NCBI RefSeq assembly: GCF_014839835.1
Contig: NC_071615.1
Location: 558,001-622,000 of the forward strand
Length of the DNA stretch: 64,000 bases
Origin: Dryobates pubescens
Taxonomy: Eukaryota; Chordata; Aves; Piciformes; Picidae
Direction of reading: 5' to 3'
Each line of letters opens with the position of its first letter. Within the stretch, counting starts at the first letter, position 1. A program made the translations under genes and the position numbers. This document shows positions 41,501 through 53,500 of this stretch, piece by piece. The notes below the pieces were generated by a model. That model was not told the DNA's origin. It made no database searches and saw only the letters and a program-made list of their open reading frames with translations.

Positions 41501-44500
41501 GCCACCAGCCAAGGAGCCTGGCAGTGCCCTCCCTGGCAGTGCCCTCCCTGGCAGTGCCACTGGTTTGTAGGGGATGTCACTCTGGGGGGAAGGAAGCCTC
41601 TGAAGCCAGGAGCAGGACCGGAGAGGCACAGAGCAGAATGATCCTAAAGGCCTCTTCCAGCCCAAACCACTCCGGGATTGTGAGGCTGGAAAAGGCTTCT
41701 GAGCTCAGGGCAGCAGCACCACAGCCCCTGAGCCACGTCCCACAGGGCCATGGCAGTGCCCTGTGAGCTGCCCCCCTGCCAAGGCCCAGGGCTGCCTGTG
41801 GGCAGGGAGGGCTCTGGTTGCACTCACTGAAGGGGGGAGGGAAAACTCCCTCCGGGGGCATTGTCTGTGCAGGACAAAGGCAGGCAGGGCAGGCCCCTGC
41901 CGTGCCAGCAGCTCCAGGAGCCTTGGCACTGCTGCTGAGCTGAGCCTGGCAAGCAGTGGGGCCCTGAGACTCAGAGCAGGTCCTCTTCAGACCTGCACTG
42001 GACTTGGTTTCTACCCAAGGGCCCACAGTTTCCACCTCCCCTCTCCCTGGGGTGCCACCTTCAGTGTGTTCTGTTTGCCCTGTGGGCTGTGCCTGCCTGG
42101 CACCACTCCTGCTCCTCACTGGCTGTGCTGGACCCCCACCAAGCCCGTGGTCAGGGGGGCCCAGGCACCTTCCCTGCCTGCTGGGGCTGGGGCAGTTGTG
42201 CCCCCTGCTCCTGCCTGTCTCTGCAGGGGTGGTGTTGGCAGGGTGCTAGCTCCCAGCACGCCTGTCCCCAGCTGCTCCGGCTCTGGGGCAGCTGGCACGG
42301 AGGAGATGTCTTTGTTTTGCCACCAGTGCCAGCCCAGAGGTGCTCCATGAGGTAGCTCATGGCCAAGCTCCCCCCTGCAGCCTCACTTTTGGACAGCTTG
42401 CCTGTGCTCAGGTAATGGCAGGGTGTGCTGCAGGGGACAGGCTGCTCTGGGGGGAAGGGACCTTGGGAGCTCCCCAGTGCAGCCCCCTGCAGCCTGCAGG
42501 GACAGCCCCAGCCCCAGCAGGCTGCTCACAGCCCCACACAGCCTGGCCTGGGGGTGCCAGGGATGGGGCAGCTCTCTGGGCAGCCTGGGCCAGGCTCTCA
42601 CCACCATCAGCTGCTTCCTTCTCTCCAGTCTGGATCTCCCTCTGTTAGTTCAAGCCCTCCCCCCTTGCTCTGTCACCACAGGCCCTGCTCAGAAGTCTGT
42701 CCCCAGCTTTCTGCTCAGCCCCTTAGCACTGCAAGGCCACCAGAAGGTCTTCCCAGAGCCTCCTCCTCTCCAGGAGAGGAAGCAGTCCCGAGGGAGGTGA
42801 AGTGCTGCAGCATCCCCCAGTGCTGCACAGCTTCCCTCACCTCTCTGTGCATCTCCCTTCTCTGTTCCAGGGTGCTTGGCTCCAGGACCTGCAGGATGAT
42901 TTCCTCCCATCCTTGTACTCCTGCCTCTCCCCCGAGCCTCCCAGGGCCCTGGATCCACAGTTCTCCATTCTCTTCTTTTCCAAATACGACTCCAAGAAGC
43001 TTGCAGCTGCCCTGGCCAGGTTCAGCCAGAGGGTAGGAGCCACACAGCCTGCTGCCTGCTCTCCTGCAATTAGTGCTCCGCTTAGCCCTGGCTTAGCTTT
43101 CACCTCTCACAGAGTCCTGAGGTGGGCTGGGGGGGAAGGGAGCGTTTAAAGCTCGCCTAGTCACCAGCAGGGCCATCTGCAGCTAGGCTGGGCTGCTCAG
43201 AGCTCAGCCAACCTCCCCTTGAGGGGACAGCCTGAGGCACCCTTGCAGAGCACAGAGCCCCAGCAGCAGGGCAGAGCTCTGCCGGCACAGCACAAATCCC
43301 AGCCCTCAGCCGCTGCAGCCTTTGCTGCCTGCAGGGCCAGCACAGCCCTGGGCTTCCAGAGGGAGGCACAGGCTGGCTGGGCTGGAGGGGCAGAGGTGCT
43401 GCAGGGGTGGAAGGGCCGGCAGCCAGAGGGGGCTGGGGCTGGGGCTGGCTCTGTTCCTGCTCTTCAGGCTCCTGGGGGGCTGTGGAAGGCCCCTTCAGCT
43501 CTGTGCTTCTCCTCATCTCTTGCCTCCAGCTGTCTCATGTGCCTCTCTCTCTGGAGTGGAGCCTGGTCTTCATCAACGGCCTGTGGGAGAGGGTGCTGCA
43601 GGTGCCAGGCATTGGCAGCCCAGCTGTCTTGTTCCAGTGGGTCCATGGTGGGCTCCAGCCCCTCCTGGCCAAGCCCCAGGTTGCTGATTGTCTCCATGCC
43701 AAAAACATCCTGTGTGAGACCTTCCAGGGGATGTAAGTGCTGGCCACAGACAGCTCAGCTGGGAGGTAGGGAGGGAGTCCTTGCTCAGCCTCCCCAAGGG
43801 GAGGAAGCCTCAGAGGGCTGTGCACCCCTGGGGGCCCAGCCAAGGTTTCTGCTCAGCATAGCTGCTGAGCCTGTGGCTGGTCCTCAGCATCAGTCACTGC
43901 CCCCCAGCAGCCATGGGGGGCTGCTGGGAAGGGAAGTCACAGCAGTAGGGGGACAGGGCTGACAATATCAGCCTGCAAGGCAGAATCCAGCCCTGGCTTC
44001 ATCTTTATTGCCAAGAGAGTCACAGAATCCTAGAATGGGTTGGGCTGGAAGGGACCAAACCCATGGCAGGGGCAGGGACCCCTCCCACCAGCCCAGGCTG
44101 CTCAAGCCTCATCCAGCCTGGCCTGGAACACCCCCAGGCAGGAGGCAGCCACAGCCTCCCTGGGCAGCCTGTGCCAGAGCCTCCCCAGCCTCCCTGGGAA
44201 GGATTCCTTCCTCATCTCCAGACTCAATCTGCCCTCTTCCAGCTCCAATCCATCCCCTCTCCTCCTGGCACTCCCAGCCCTTGTCCAGAGTCCCTCCCCA
44301 GCTCTCCTGGAGCCCCTGCAGGTACTGGGAGGCTGCTCTGAGGTCCCCTGGAGCCTTCTCCTCTCCAGGCTGAACAACCCCAGCTCTCCCAGCCTGGCCC
44401 CACAGGGGAGGCTCTCCAGCCCTCTGCTCCTCTTCATGGCCTGCTCTGGACCCACTCCAGCAGTTCAATGTCCTTCCTGTGCTGGGGGCCCAGGCCTGGA

Positions 44501-47500
44501 TGCAGGGCTGGAGGTGGGGGTCTCACAAGAGCAGAGGGGGATCTTCCTTTCTGCTTCACCTGCAGAGTGGCTTCCCTCAGTGGCATCTACCCTGACCTGC
44601 CAGTGGAGGAGCAGAGGAACCTTTATGCTGCCATCAAGCACTACCTCCTCCAGGCTGGTAAATGCCTTGGGTCTCTTCCAGAGGCAGCAGGAAGCTCTCA
44701 GCCCCTGCTGCAGGATCAGCTGTGGTCTGTGCCAGGGCTGTGGATTTCTGCTGTCTCTCCAGGGGAGAGAAGCTGGGACTGGGGCTGGGGCTGTGACAGG
44801 GCTGGGGGCTTGCAGGGATCATTTTCTTGCCTGAGCAGCAGCCAGCCAGCCCTGTGCTGGCTTCCAAGGCAGGGCTCCCTGCTGGCTGAGGTCTGTGCTA
44901 GGCAGAAGTCTGTTCTGCCTGTGAAGGTCTCCAGGCCCCACTGCTTCCCTGCAAGTCACTGCTCTGCTTTGCAGGAGCTCAGCAGAAATGCTTCAGTGCA
45001 GCCATCCCAGGTCTGAACTCCACTGCTTGGTTTAAGAACTACCTTGGGCCCTTTATGGAGCATGCTACTGTTGCAGACCTGCAGCTCTTTGGGGATGAGC
45101 CAACAGTAAGTGCAGTCCAAACTCAAAGCACTCTGTGCCTGCAGAGGTCATCTCCTGCCCTGCCCAGGAGCCATGGGGTGCTGAGAGCTTATTTCTGCTG
45201 GACAGCCTCTGCAGTTCTTGTCTGCAGCCCAGCCAGGGCTTCCCCTGGTGAGGGAGAGCAGCCCAGAGGCTGGAGCTGTGCAGAAAGCAAGCTGGGGGCA
45301 GCAAGGGGGTGGGGGAGCAGCCCCAAGCCTCAGCTCAAGCCTGGGGCCTGGCTTAGTGAGCTGCCTGCATGGCTGAGCAGGGCTGCAGGGGCAGGACCAA
45401 GGCCTTTAGCAGCTCTCCTGCCTGGGTGCCTCACACAGTTCTGGAGAGGCTTCAGTGCCCTCAGAGCACCAAGGTGAGCAGGACCTCAGGATCTGACCCA
45501 CAGAGAGCAAATCAAACCAGCTGCTGGGGGTGAGGATTGCCCCAGGCCTGGCTTAAAGCAGCTAAACCTGAGCAGGACCTCAGGATCTGACCCACAGAGA
45601 GCAAATCAAACCAGCTGCTGGGGGTGGGGATTGCCCCAGGCCTGGCTTAAAGCAGCTAAACCTGGCTTGTGTGCTTGTTTTCCCCTCTCGACCCTTCAGC
45701 TGCAAACCTTCGCCAGGGACCCTCTGAGCCTGCAGCTGGTCAGCAGCCTCACCCTGCCCTGGCAGACAGCTGTGTTCTACACCTCCCTGCTGACCTCTGC
45801 ACCTGATTTCCCCCTGGCCAGGTATGAGACCTGACCCAGCTTCCTCCCTGAACCACAGAGACGCAGAACCAGGCTGGAGAAGGCCTCTGGGAGCAGCAGT
45901 CCAACCAGCAGCCCCACACCACCAGGGCCACCTAACCCTGGCCCCAGGAGCCACGGCCACAGCTCCCGGAGCACCTCCAGGGGTGGGGATCCACCACCTC
46001 CCTGGGCAGCCTGTGCCAGCCCCTGGCCACTCTGGCAGGGACAATGCAGTTCCTAATCTCCAACCTGTCCCTCCCTGGCACAGTTTCAGGCTGTTTCCCC
46101 TTGTTCTATCACCTGAGACAGGGGGGAAGAGACCAACTCCCACCTGGCTCCAGCCTCCTTTCAGGACAATGAGATCTCCATCGGTCTGGAGCAGAGGTTT
46201 AGTCTCTCCTCCAGGCTGAGCACCCCCAGCTCCCTCAGCTGCTGCTCCCCAGCCCTGTGCTCCAGACCCTTCCCCAGCTTGGTTGCTGCTGGAGTGAGGG
46301 GCCCAAAACTGCAGCCAGGACTGGAGGTGGTCTCTGGAGGCAGGAGTGTCAGCAGCACCAGAGCTAGAATGAGCCAAGGCAAACATGGCCTGGAAAGGGC
46401 GTCCTGAGGAGAAGAGGAAAGACCTGCCACAGTCTCTGACAACCTCTCCTCCTTGTCTCCCACCTGCAGCCTTCCAGACAGATTTGTTTGCTGCCTGAGC
46501 CCCTCAGCAGTGAGCAACCTGAGCAGGGCTGAGGCTTTGAGCTTGGCCCAGAGGATCACCGAGAGCTGCCCTTGGAACCTGACGCACAGAGGACTAACCA
46601 GAGAGAGAGCTCCCTCCTCCCTGAGCAGAGAGGAGCTGCAGGTGAGCACAGAGTGACAGAGTCCTTGTGCTTGGAGGAGACCTCTGAGGTCATGGAGTCC
46701 AACCCTTACCCCAGCACTGCCAGCTCAGCACCAACCCCTGGCCCTCAGCACCACAGCTCCAGGGCTTTGGAACCCCTCCAGGCATGGGCACTGCACCCCT
46801 GCCCTGGGCACTGCACCTCTGCCCTGGGCAGCCTGGGCCAGGGCTTGCCAACTCTTTTGGGGAAGAAGTTGTTCCTCGTGTCCAACCTAAGCCTCCCCTG
46901 GGGCAACCTGAGGCCGTTTGACACCTCCAGAAGCTGTGGGATCTGAACTGCTCAGCTCTCTGCTCCTGCCCTGCCCTGCCTGGGGCCTCCTGCAGGTTGC
47001 ATCCTCTCTGGTGAGGAAGTTTGAGCGCTTCCCCCCCGCGCTGCTGCGTGCCCTGGGCCAGGCTGCAGTTGGCCTCTCCATCTCTGACCTCGAGGACAGG
47101 ATCAGTGCCCAGGAGCTGGCTGCAGCGCTCCCTGCCCTGGCTGCGGTTCGAGGCTGGAGCGCTGAGCAGGCCAGCGCCATCACCCGCAAGCTGCTGAGCT
47201 CTGGCTATCAGGTAGGGGACGAGGCCCCCGGGGCGCCCCACCGCCGCCGTGCTCGCTGCACACAGGCTGCTCCTGGCCCTCGGGGTGCTGAGGGCTGCCG
47301 GTGGTGCCTTGCAGGTGTCAGACGGGCAGAGCCTGGCCGGGCTGGGCGGCTTGGTGCCCGGGCTGGGCAGCGCCGCGCTCCGCGCTCTGCCTCCGGAGGC
47401 CGTCTCGGAAGCCGTGCGGCTGCCCGGGTTTGCTCAGCACCTGGAGGCTCTGCCCCCTGCTCTGAAGATGGTGCTGGTGGAGAAGGTGAGGCTGCCTCTC

Positions 47501-50500
47501 CCTGCAGGCTCCGCAGGCAGCAGAGCTCCCTGGAGCCAGAGCCGAGGGCTGGCTCCCTGGGGCCAGGCGCTGGCACCCCCCGGCCCTGGGGCTGCGCGGC
47601 AGGACAGGCATCTCCGGTCCCTCTGGCCAGGGTGTCCTGGCAGCCTCCTGGGGACAAGGGCAGAGGCAGCAGAGGTTTGACAGGGTGGCCCTGGCTGGTC
47701 CTGCCCAGTGACTTGAAAAGGCTCCAGGAGAGAGGCCACTGCCATGGCTTGGTGTAAGAGCACAGGAGAAGTGCAGGAGGCTAAGGGAGTGCCTTGAGGG
47801 GCAGGCTGGCCCTTCAGGGCCATGTGGGAAGAGAAGGTGCCTCAGGAAGTCCCTTGTGGGGCAGGCTGGTCCTCAGCAGCCTCATTTCATCCCCCATGCA
47901 GCTGTGGAGGGTTGGGGCTCCCTGTTGCCTCTCTTCTCACGTTGCCTGGGTGGCTCTCAAGCTCGGGCACTCACCTTGCCTCTGAGCTGCCTTGGGCACC
48001 AGAGGTCCCTCCTGCAGCATGTCCCTGTGAGAGGGAGCAGGGAAATGCCAGCTGCTGACAGGATTGCTCTGGCAAGCTGAGCCATGGATTGAGGTGCCAG
48101 AGAGGAAGGACATGTCCCTCCTTGGCTGGTTACACATTCTGAGGGCGCAGAGCCAGGAGGTGAGGAGCTGAGGAGGGAGAGGGTTGTTCCTGCTCCCCAG
48201 CACCCCAGGCAGTAGCTCCCAGGGGCTCTCTCGACCCCAGGACTGTCAAACAGGAAAGGTTTCGTGGTGTGAAGCCTCCCGGGGCTGGCTGCTGGCCAGC
48301 AGGGCATTGTCTGGCTGTTTGCTTTAGCCTCTCTGTTTGACTAACAGCTTGGGTGGGATTCTCTTGTTTGCTGAAGATCTCCTCCCGTGTGAGCCACCCT
48401 GCTGAGCTGGTTCCCTGTGTCCCTGCTGCTCTGGCCAGGTACATTCCTAAGTCCTTGCTTGTCTTTGGGGAAGAGCAGCCCAACATCCAGGACCTCAACA
48501 GCAAGCCCTGGACCCCAGAGCAGGTAAAGTGCTGATGCTTGCTGCCAGCCCTGGGCTGTGCAGAGCTAGGAGGCTGCTCTGCCAGCCTGCCTGAAATCCC
48601 CTCAGTGCCAGTGGAGGGGGGCTGGGAGGCACCCCTGGAGAGCATCTCAGCCAGCCCCTGTGCAGAGCAGGGCACCCAGGGCAGGGCACCCAGGATGGCA
48701 GTGCCCAGGTGGGTTGGGAAAGGCTCTGGAGGAGGAGGTGCAGCTGATGAGCCACTGCTGCTCTGGCTTTGCTTCCCAGGCTGCCATGTTCTTCAGTGAT
48801 GTGGTGAAGGCAGAGCCTGACTTCAGCAGGTAGCATTTCTCTTCCCTTCTGCCCTGGTCCCTTGGCTTTGGTTGGGATCTCTGCCTCTCCTTTGGAGCCA
48901 ACATCAGCCTCCTGACCTCACATCAGAAGCTTTTCCACAGAGCTCTGTTTCCAATGGAAGGACTTCTCCCTGAGCTGCCCCAGGCTGTGCAGGGTGTTCA
49001 GTGGGGAGGATCTGCACTACTCCATTTCTCTTGGCTGAAGGCACAGGGAGGAGGCTCATCTTGTAGTCCAGGGTGCAGCAGTGCTGCTTGGGGTGCAGAG
49101 TTTGCCCCTGCATTCCTACTGCCACTGCAGGGCTCCAGCTGAGGGAGCTGGGGCTGTCCAGCCTGGGGAAGAGGAGCCTGAGGGAGAGCTTCTGGCTCCC
49201 TACAGCTCCCTGAAAGGAGGCTGGGGCCAGCTGGGGCTTGGTCTCTTCTCCCCAGGAGCAGGTGGTAGGATGAGAGGCAGTTGCCCCAGGGAGTGTTCAG
49301 ATTGAACATTCCTCACTGCAAGGGCTCTCAAAGCCTGGCACAGGCTGCCCAGGGGGGTGGTTGGATCCCCATCCCTGCAGAGCTGTGGTGCTGAGGGGCA
49401 TGGCTCAGCACCAGCCTCGGCAGAGGTAGGTGATGGCTGCACTTGACCCTCAAGGTCTCTTCCAGCTGCAGCCATTCTGTGATGCTTGCTTCTCCCCAGC
49501 ACAGGGCAGGGGTAGCAGGTTTGCAGGGATGGAGTTTGGAGGGCATTAAGCTCTGGCCCTGGGGCAGGCTCCTGCTGGCTGTGCTGGTCACTGACCCGTG
49601 GCAGAGCAGGGCTGAATCTGCTCCTGACCTCTCTGCCCTTCTGCTTCACCTCCTGAAACGTTCAGGCTCTCCCAGTCAGTCCTCCAGGGCTTCACCTGTG
49701 CAGCTGCCAAGGAGACAGCAGCAGCAAGATTCCAGGAGCTGGCCAGAGTGATGAAGAGGAAGGAGGTCAAGCTGGGAGAAGACCAGGTCAGTGCCCAGGT
49801 TCTGAATGTGCTGTGTGTGGTGCTGCCATGCAGCTGGCAGCGAGGGTTGGTCAGCCAGGACAAGAGCACAGCCAGCTGAAGCCCTGGAGCCAGAGGGACT
49901 GCCCTGGCTCTGCATCCCACAGGCTGAATTGCCTTGGGGCCAGGAGCAGCCAACCCCCAGCTGGCAGATCTGGGACTCAGCCCTCTGATCCCTGTCTTTG
50001 CTGCTGGGCTTTCCCTTCCCCCTCCCTTTGGAGCAGAGCAAAAGCTTTTTGTGCTGTTTCTCCATGCTGGTTCCTCCCTTTGGTGTCTCCTCAGCTGAGC
50101 TGCTTGGTGAAGCTGGTGACCCTGCAGGGGATTCCCAAGGACTTGGACAGCTACCCCAGGGAGCTGCTGCTGTTCTTAAGGTGAGCAGCTACCACCTGCA
50201 GGTGGGGGCAGAAGGAAGTCTCAGCTGCTCAGGGCTGGCCCCTGGCTGATGCAGAGTCCAAGCTGACTCAGGCCTCCTGCCAGGGGACAAAAGCTCTCCC
50301 ATTCCAGGAAGCTTCCAACAAGCTTGAAGGGTTTCTGGTTCTCAGATCCAGCCAACCACCAGACTGACCTCAGCACTGTCAGCTGCTGTTCAGTCTGGCT
50401 TTAAAGAGCTGTAACCAGTGTGTGGGATTAGTACTTCCTGGCCTCTGGGACTGTGCTGTGCTCTTGCAGCCACAGACTCACAGAAGGGGTTGGGTTGGAA

Positions 50501-53500
50501 GGGACCTTAGAGCTCCTCCAGCCCCAGCCCCCTGCCCATGGCAGGGACCCCTCCCACCAGCCCAGGCTGCTCAGGGCCTCATCCAGCCTGGCCCTGAACA
50601 CCTCCAGGGAGAGGGCAGCCACAGCCTCCCTGGGCAGCCACAGCCTCCCTGGCAGCCTGCTCAGAGTCTCCCCAGCCTCACTGGGAAGAATTTCTTCCTG
50701 ATCCCCAGTCTCAATCTGCCTTCTGCCAGCTCAAAGCCATTGTCCCTGGGTTGCCACTGCCAGTCCCTGCCCAGCTTCCCTGCAGACAGCAGAGCTCCAG
50801 GAGCTGCCCTCTGTGCTCTGTAGCCAAGGTTTGAGCCATGTGAGGCTGAGTTTCCCAGTGCAGTGCACATTAAAGAGCCTCAGCCCTGGGCAGCTGCTGG
50901 GTGCCATTCACCAGGGCTCAGCTGTTTGTCTTTCCAGTCCCTCAGACTATGCAGCCACAGGAAGCTGTCTGCAGTTCTTTGCTAATGTTGGGGAAGCCAA
51001 CCTTGATGTTCTGCCAAGAGAATCACCTCAGAGGAAAGAGCTGCTGCTGGAGGCTTTGGCATGCCTGGTAGGTGGTGAGGAGGGAGCTCTGCACAAGGCT
51101 GGGGAGGACTTGGGGCTCAAGGATCACAGAGTGGCTTGGGCTGGAAGGGACCTTGAAGATCATCCAGTCCCACCCCCCTGCCCTGGGCCCCTACCAGACC
51201 AGGCTGCTCAAGACCACATCCAAAGTGGCTTTGAACACCTCCCAGAGTGGAGCCTCCCCAGCTTCTCTTCCCCTGCAGTGGCATCCAGCTCTGCTCAGCA
51301 CCTCTCTCTTGTGGCACTGCAGGGAGTTCCTGGCCCCCAGGTGGATGAGGAGAGTGCAGAGCTCCTGGGCCATCTGCTCTGTGAGCTGGGGGGGCAGCAC
51401 ATCAGGAGTTCTGGGGGGCACCTGCTGAAGCACCTGAGCCGCTGTGACTCCTTCCTGCCTGAGCAAGAGGAGGCCATTAGGAGTGTCCTCAGCAGTGGCA
51501 ACACCTCCTTTGGGTATGGATTTTCCTCCTGGGCACCAGCAGAGCAGTTCCCTTGACCAAAGCCCTTGGCAGCCAGGTCAGCCCAGCACTCAGTCCCTCG
51601 CCTCTGAATTCCCCTCTGGGCTTCCTCATTCTGTTTGCACACCTCTCAGCTGGAAGGTTTGCCTGGGGTCCCACTCACAGTGGCCCTTCTGTGGCTCACC
51701 TGCTCCACTTGCAGGATCCTTCCCTTTGGGCTGCTCTTTAGTCACCAGCCTTGCCAGGGCCTGTCCTGAGGAGCGTGGTGGCTTGGGCTGCTGGCTGCTG
51801 GCTGCCAGAAAACATTCTCCTGCCAGCTGCCCCCTGCTTGGTAATCCCTGGCTGGAGCTCACAGAGCTGCTGCCCAGGAGGCCAAAGATTTCCCTTGCTC
51901 TGAGCTGGGTGGCAGTAAGCAGCAGCAGTGCCTTGGGCTTCATGAAAGTCAGGGATTTGTTAGATGCCCTTTTCTCATCTGCCTGCCCCTGCCCCTGCTC
52001 TGGGGGAATGAGGCTCTGTGTGACAGGAGGCAGCTGAGGAGGGCTAGGAGTTAAATCCAGGTGGGACAAGGGACATCATCCTGGCAGCTCCTGGGGTGGG
52101 ATTTGTGGCTGTCCATCCCTGAGAGCTGGTCCCTGCTCATTTGTTCCTGTGCAGGCCTCCTGCAGAGTGGTCAGCTCTTACCTTGAAGGAGCTCAGTGGC
52201 TTGATTCCTGTCTTGGATCACAGCATCTTGCAGGAGATCCCCAGGGTGAGTTGTTCACAGAGCTGGGAGGCACTCCTGGGGGGCTGTGCAGCCAGTGCCA
52301 GGGGGGGGTGGTCTGTGAGGAGGGAGGCTTCATCCAGCTGCCAGCCTGCAAGTGCAGACCCAGGTCACTGCCATCTTCCCCTGCCTGCTGGCAGAGCACC
52401 AGAGGTGGGAGGGGGCAGGAGCTGTAGAGAGGCATTAAGGTTGGAAAAGACCTCTAAGATCCCGTCCACCAAGCCTACCACACCATGGCCCCAGCTGCCA
52501 TGGCCACAGCTCTCTGAGCACCTCCAGGCATGGGGACTGCAGCACCTCCCTGGGCAGCCTCTGCCAGCCCCTGAGCACTCCTGCAGCAGAGGCATTTCCC
52601 CCATGTCCAACCTGCGCCTCCCCTGCTGCAGCTTGAGGCCCTTTGCTCTCCTCCTGTCACTGGGTGCCAGGGAGCAGAGCCCAACCCCCCCTCACCCCAG
52701 CCTTCCTTCAGGGGCTCAGAGAGCAATGAGCTCTCCCCCCAGGCTTCCCTTCTCCAGGCTAACCCCCCCAGTTCCCTCAGCTGCCCCTCACCAGCCCTGT
52801 GCTGCAGCTGTGTCTCTTCTCTGGACAGGCTCCAGCCCCTCGGTGTCCTTGGAGTGAGGAGCCCAAAACTGGGCTCAGTGTTTGAGGTGTGGCCTCACCA
52901 GTGCTGGGCACAGGGGGCAGACACCTCCCTTGGCCCTGCTGGTGGCCTCTGGCTCCTGCTCAGCTGCTGCCAAGCAGCACCCCCAGGTCATGGTCCCCTG
53001 GGCAGTGCCAGCCCTGCTGCCCCAGGCTGCAGCATCTCTGCATGGTTGTGACAGTGCCCTGGGGGGGGAGGTGGCATCATTTATGGGGCAGGGGTTAGGA
53101 CAGGGCTGAAGCTCTTAGAGCTTCGCCTTTGGCTCCCCAAGGAAAGATCCAGAGGCTGCTCCAGCAGCAGCCTGCTGCCTGTGGGGCTTTGGCAGCGCAG
53201 TTGGGTAGGACCTTGTGGTGCTGCTGGTAGGGCCCCGGGGCCCTCCCGATGAGCCATTCCCTTTGCAGGATGCTTTAACTCTCTGGCTGAAAAGTTTTGC
53301 CCGGGATTCCCCTCTCTCGAGGGAGGAGCTGGCCAGCATCGCTGAGGAGCTGCAGCCCAGCAGGCACAAACGAGCAGACGGTGAGGGAGCCTGCCCTGGC
53401 CCGGGCTGGCAGCCTCCCCTCTGGCACCGGGGTGCCCCCAGTGCCTCAGAGTCTCCTTGAGTGGGGCTGAGCTGAGCTGGGAGACGCTGGGTGCTGGGGC

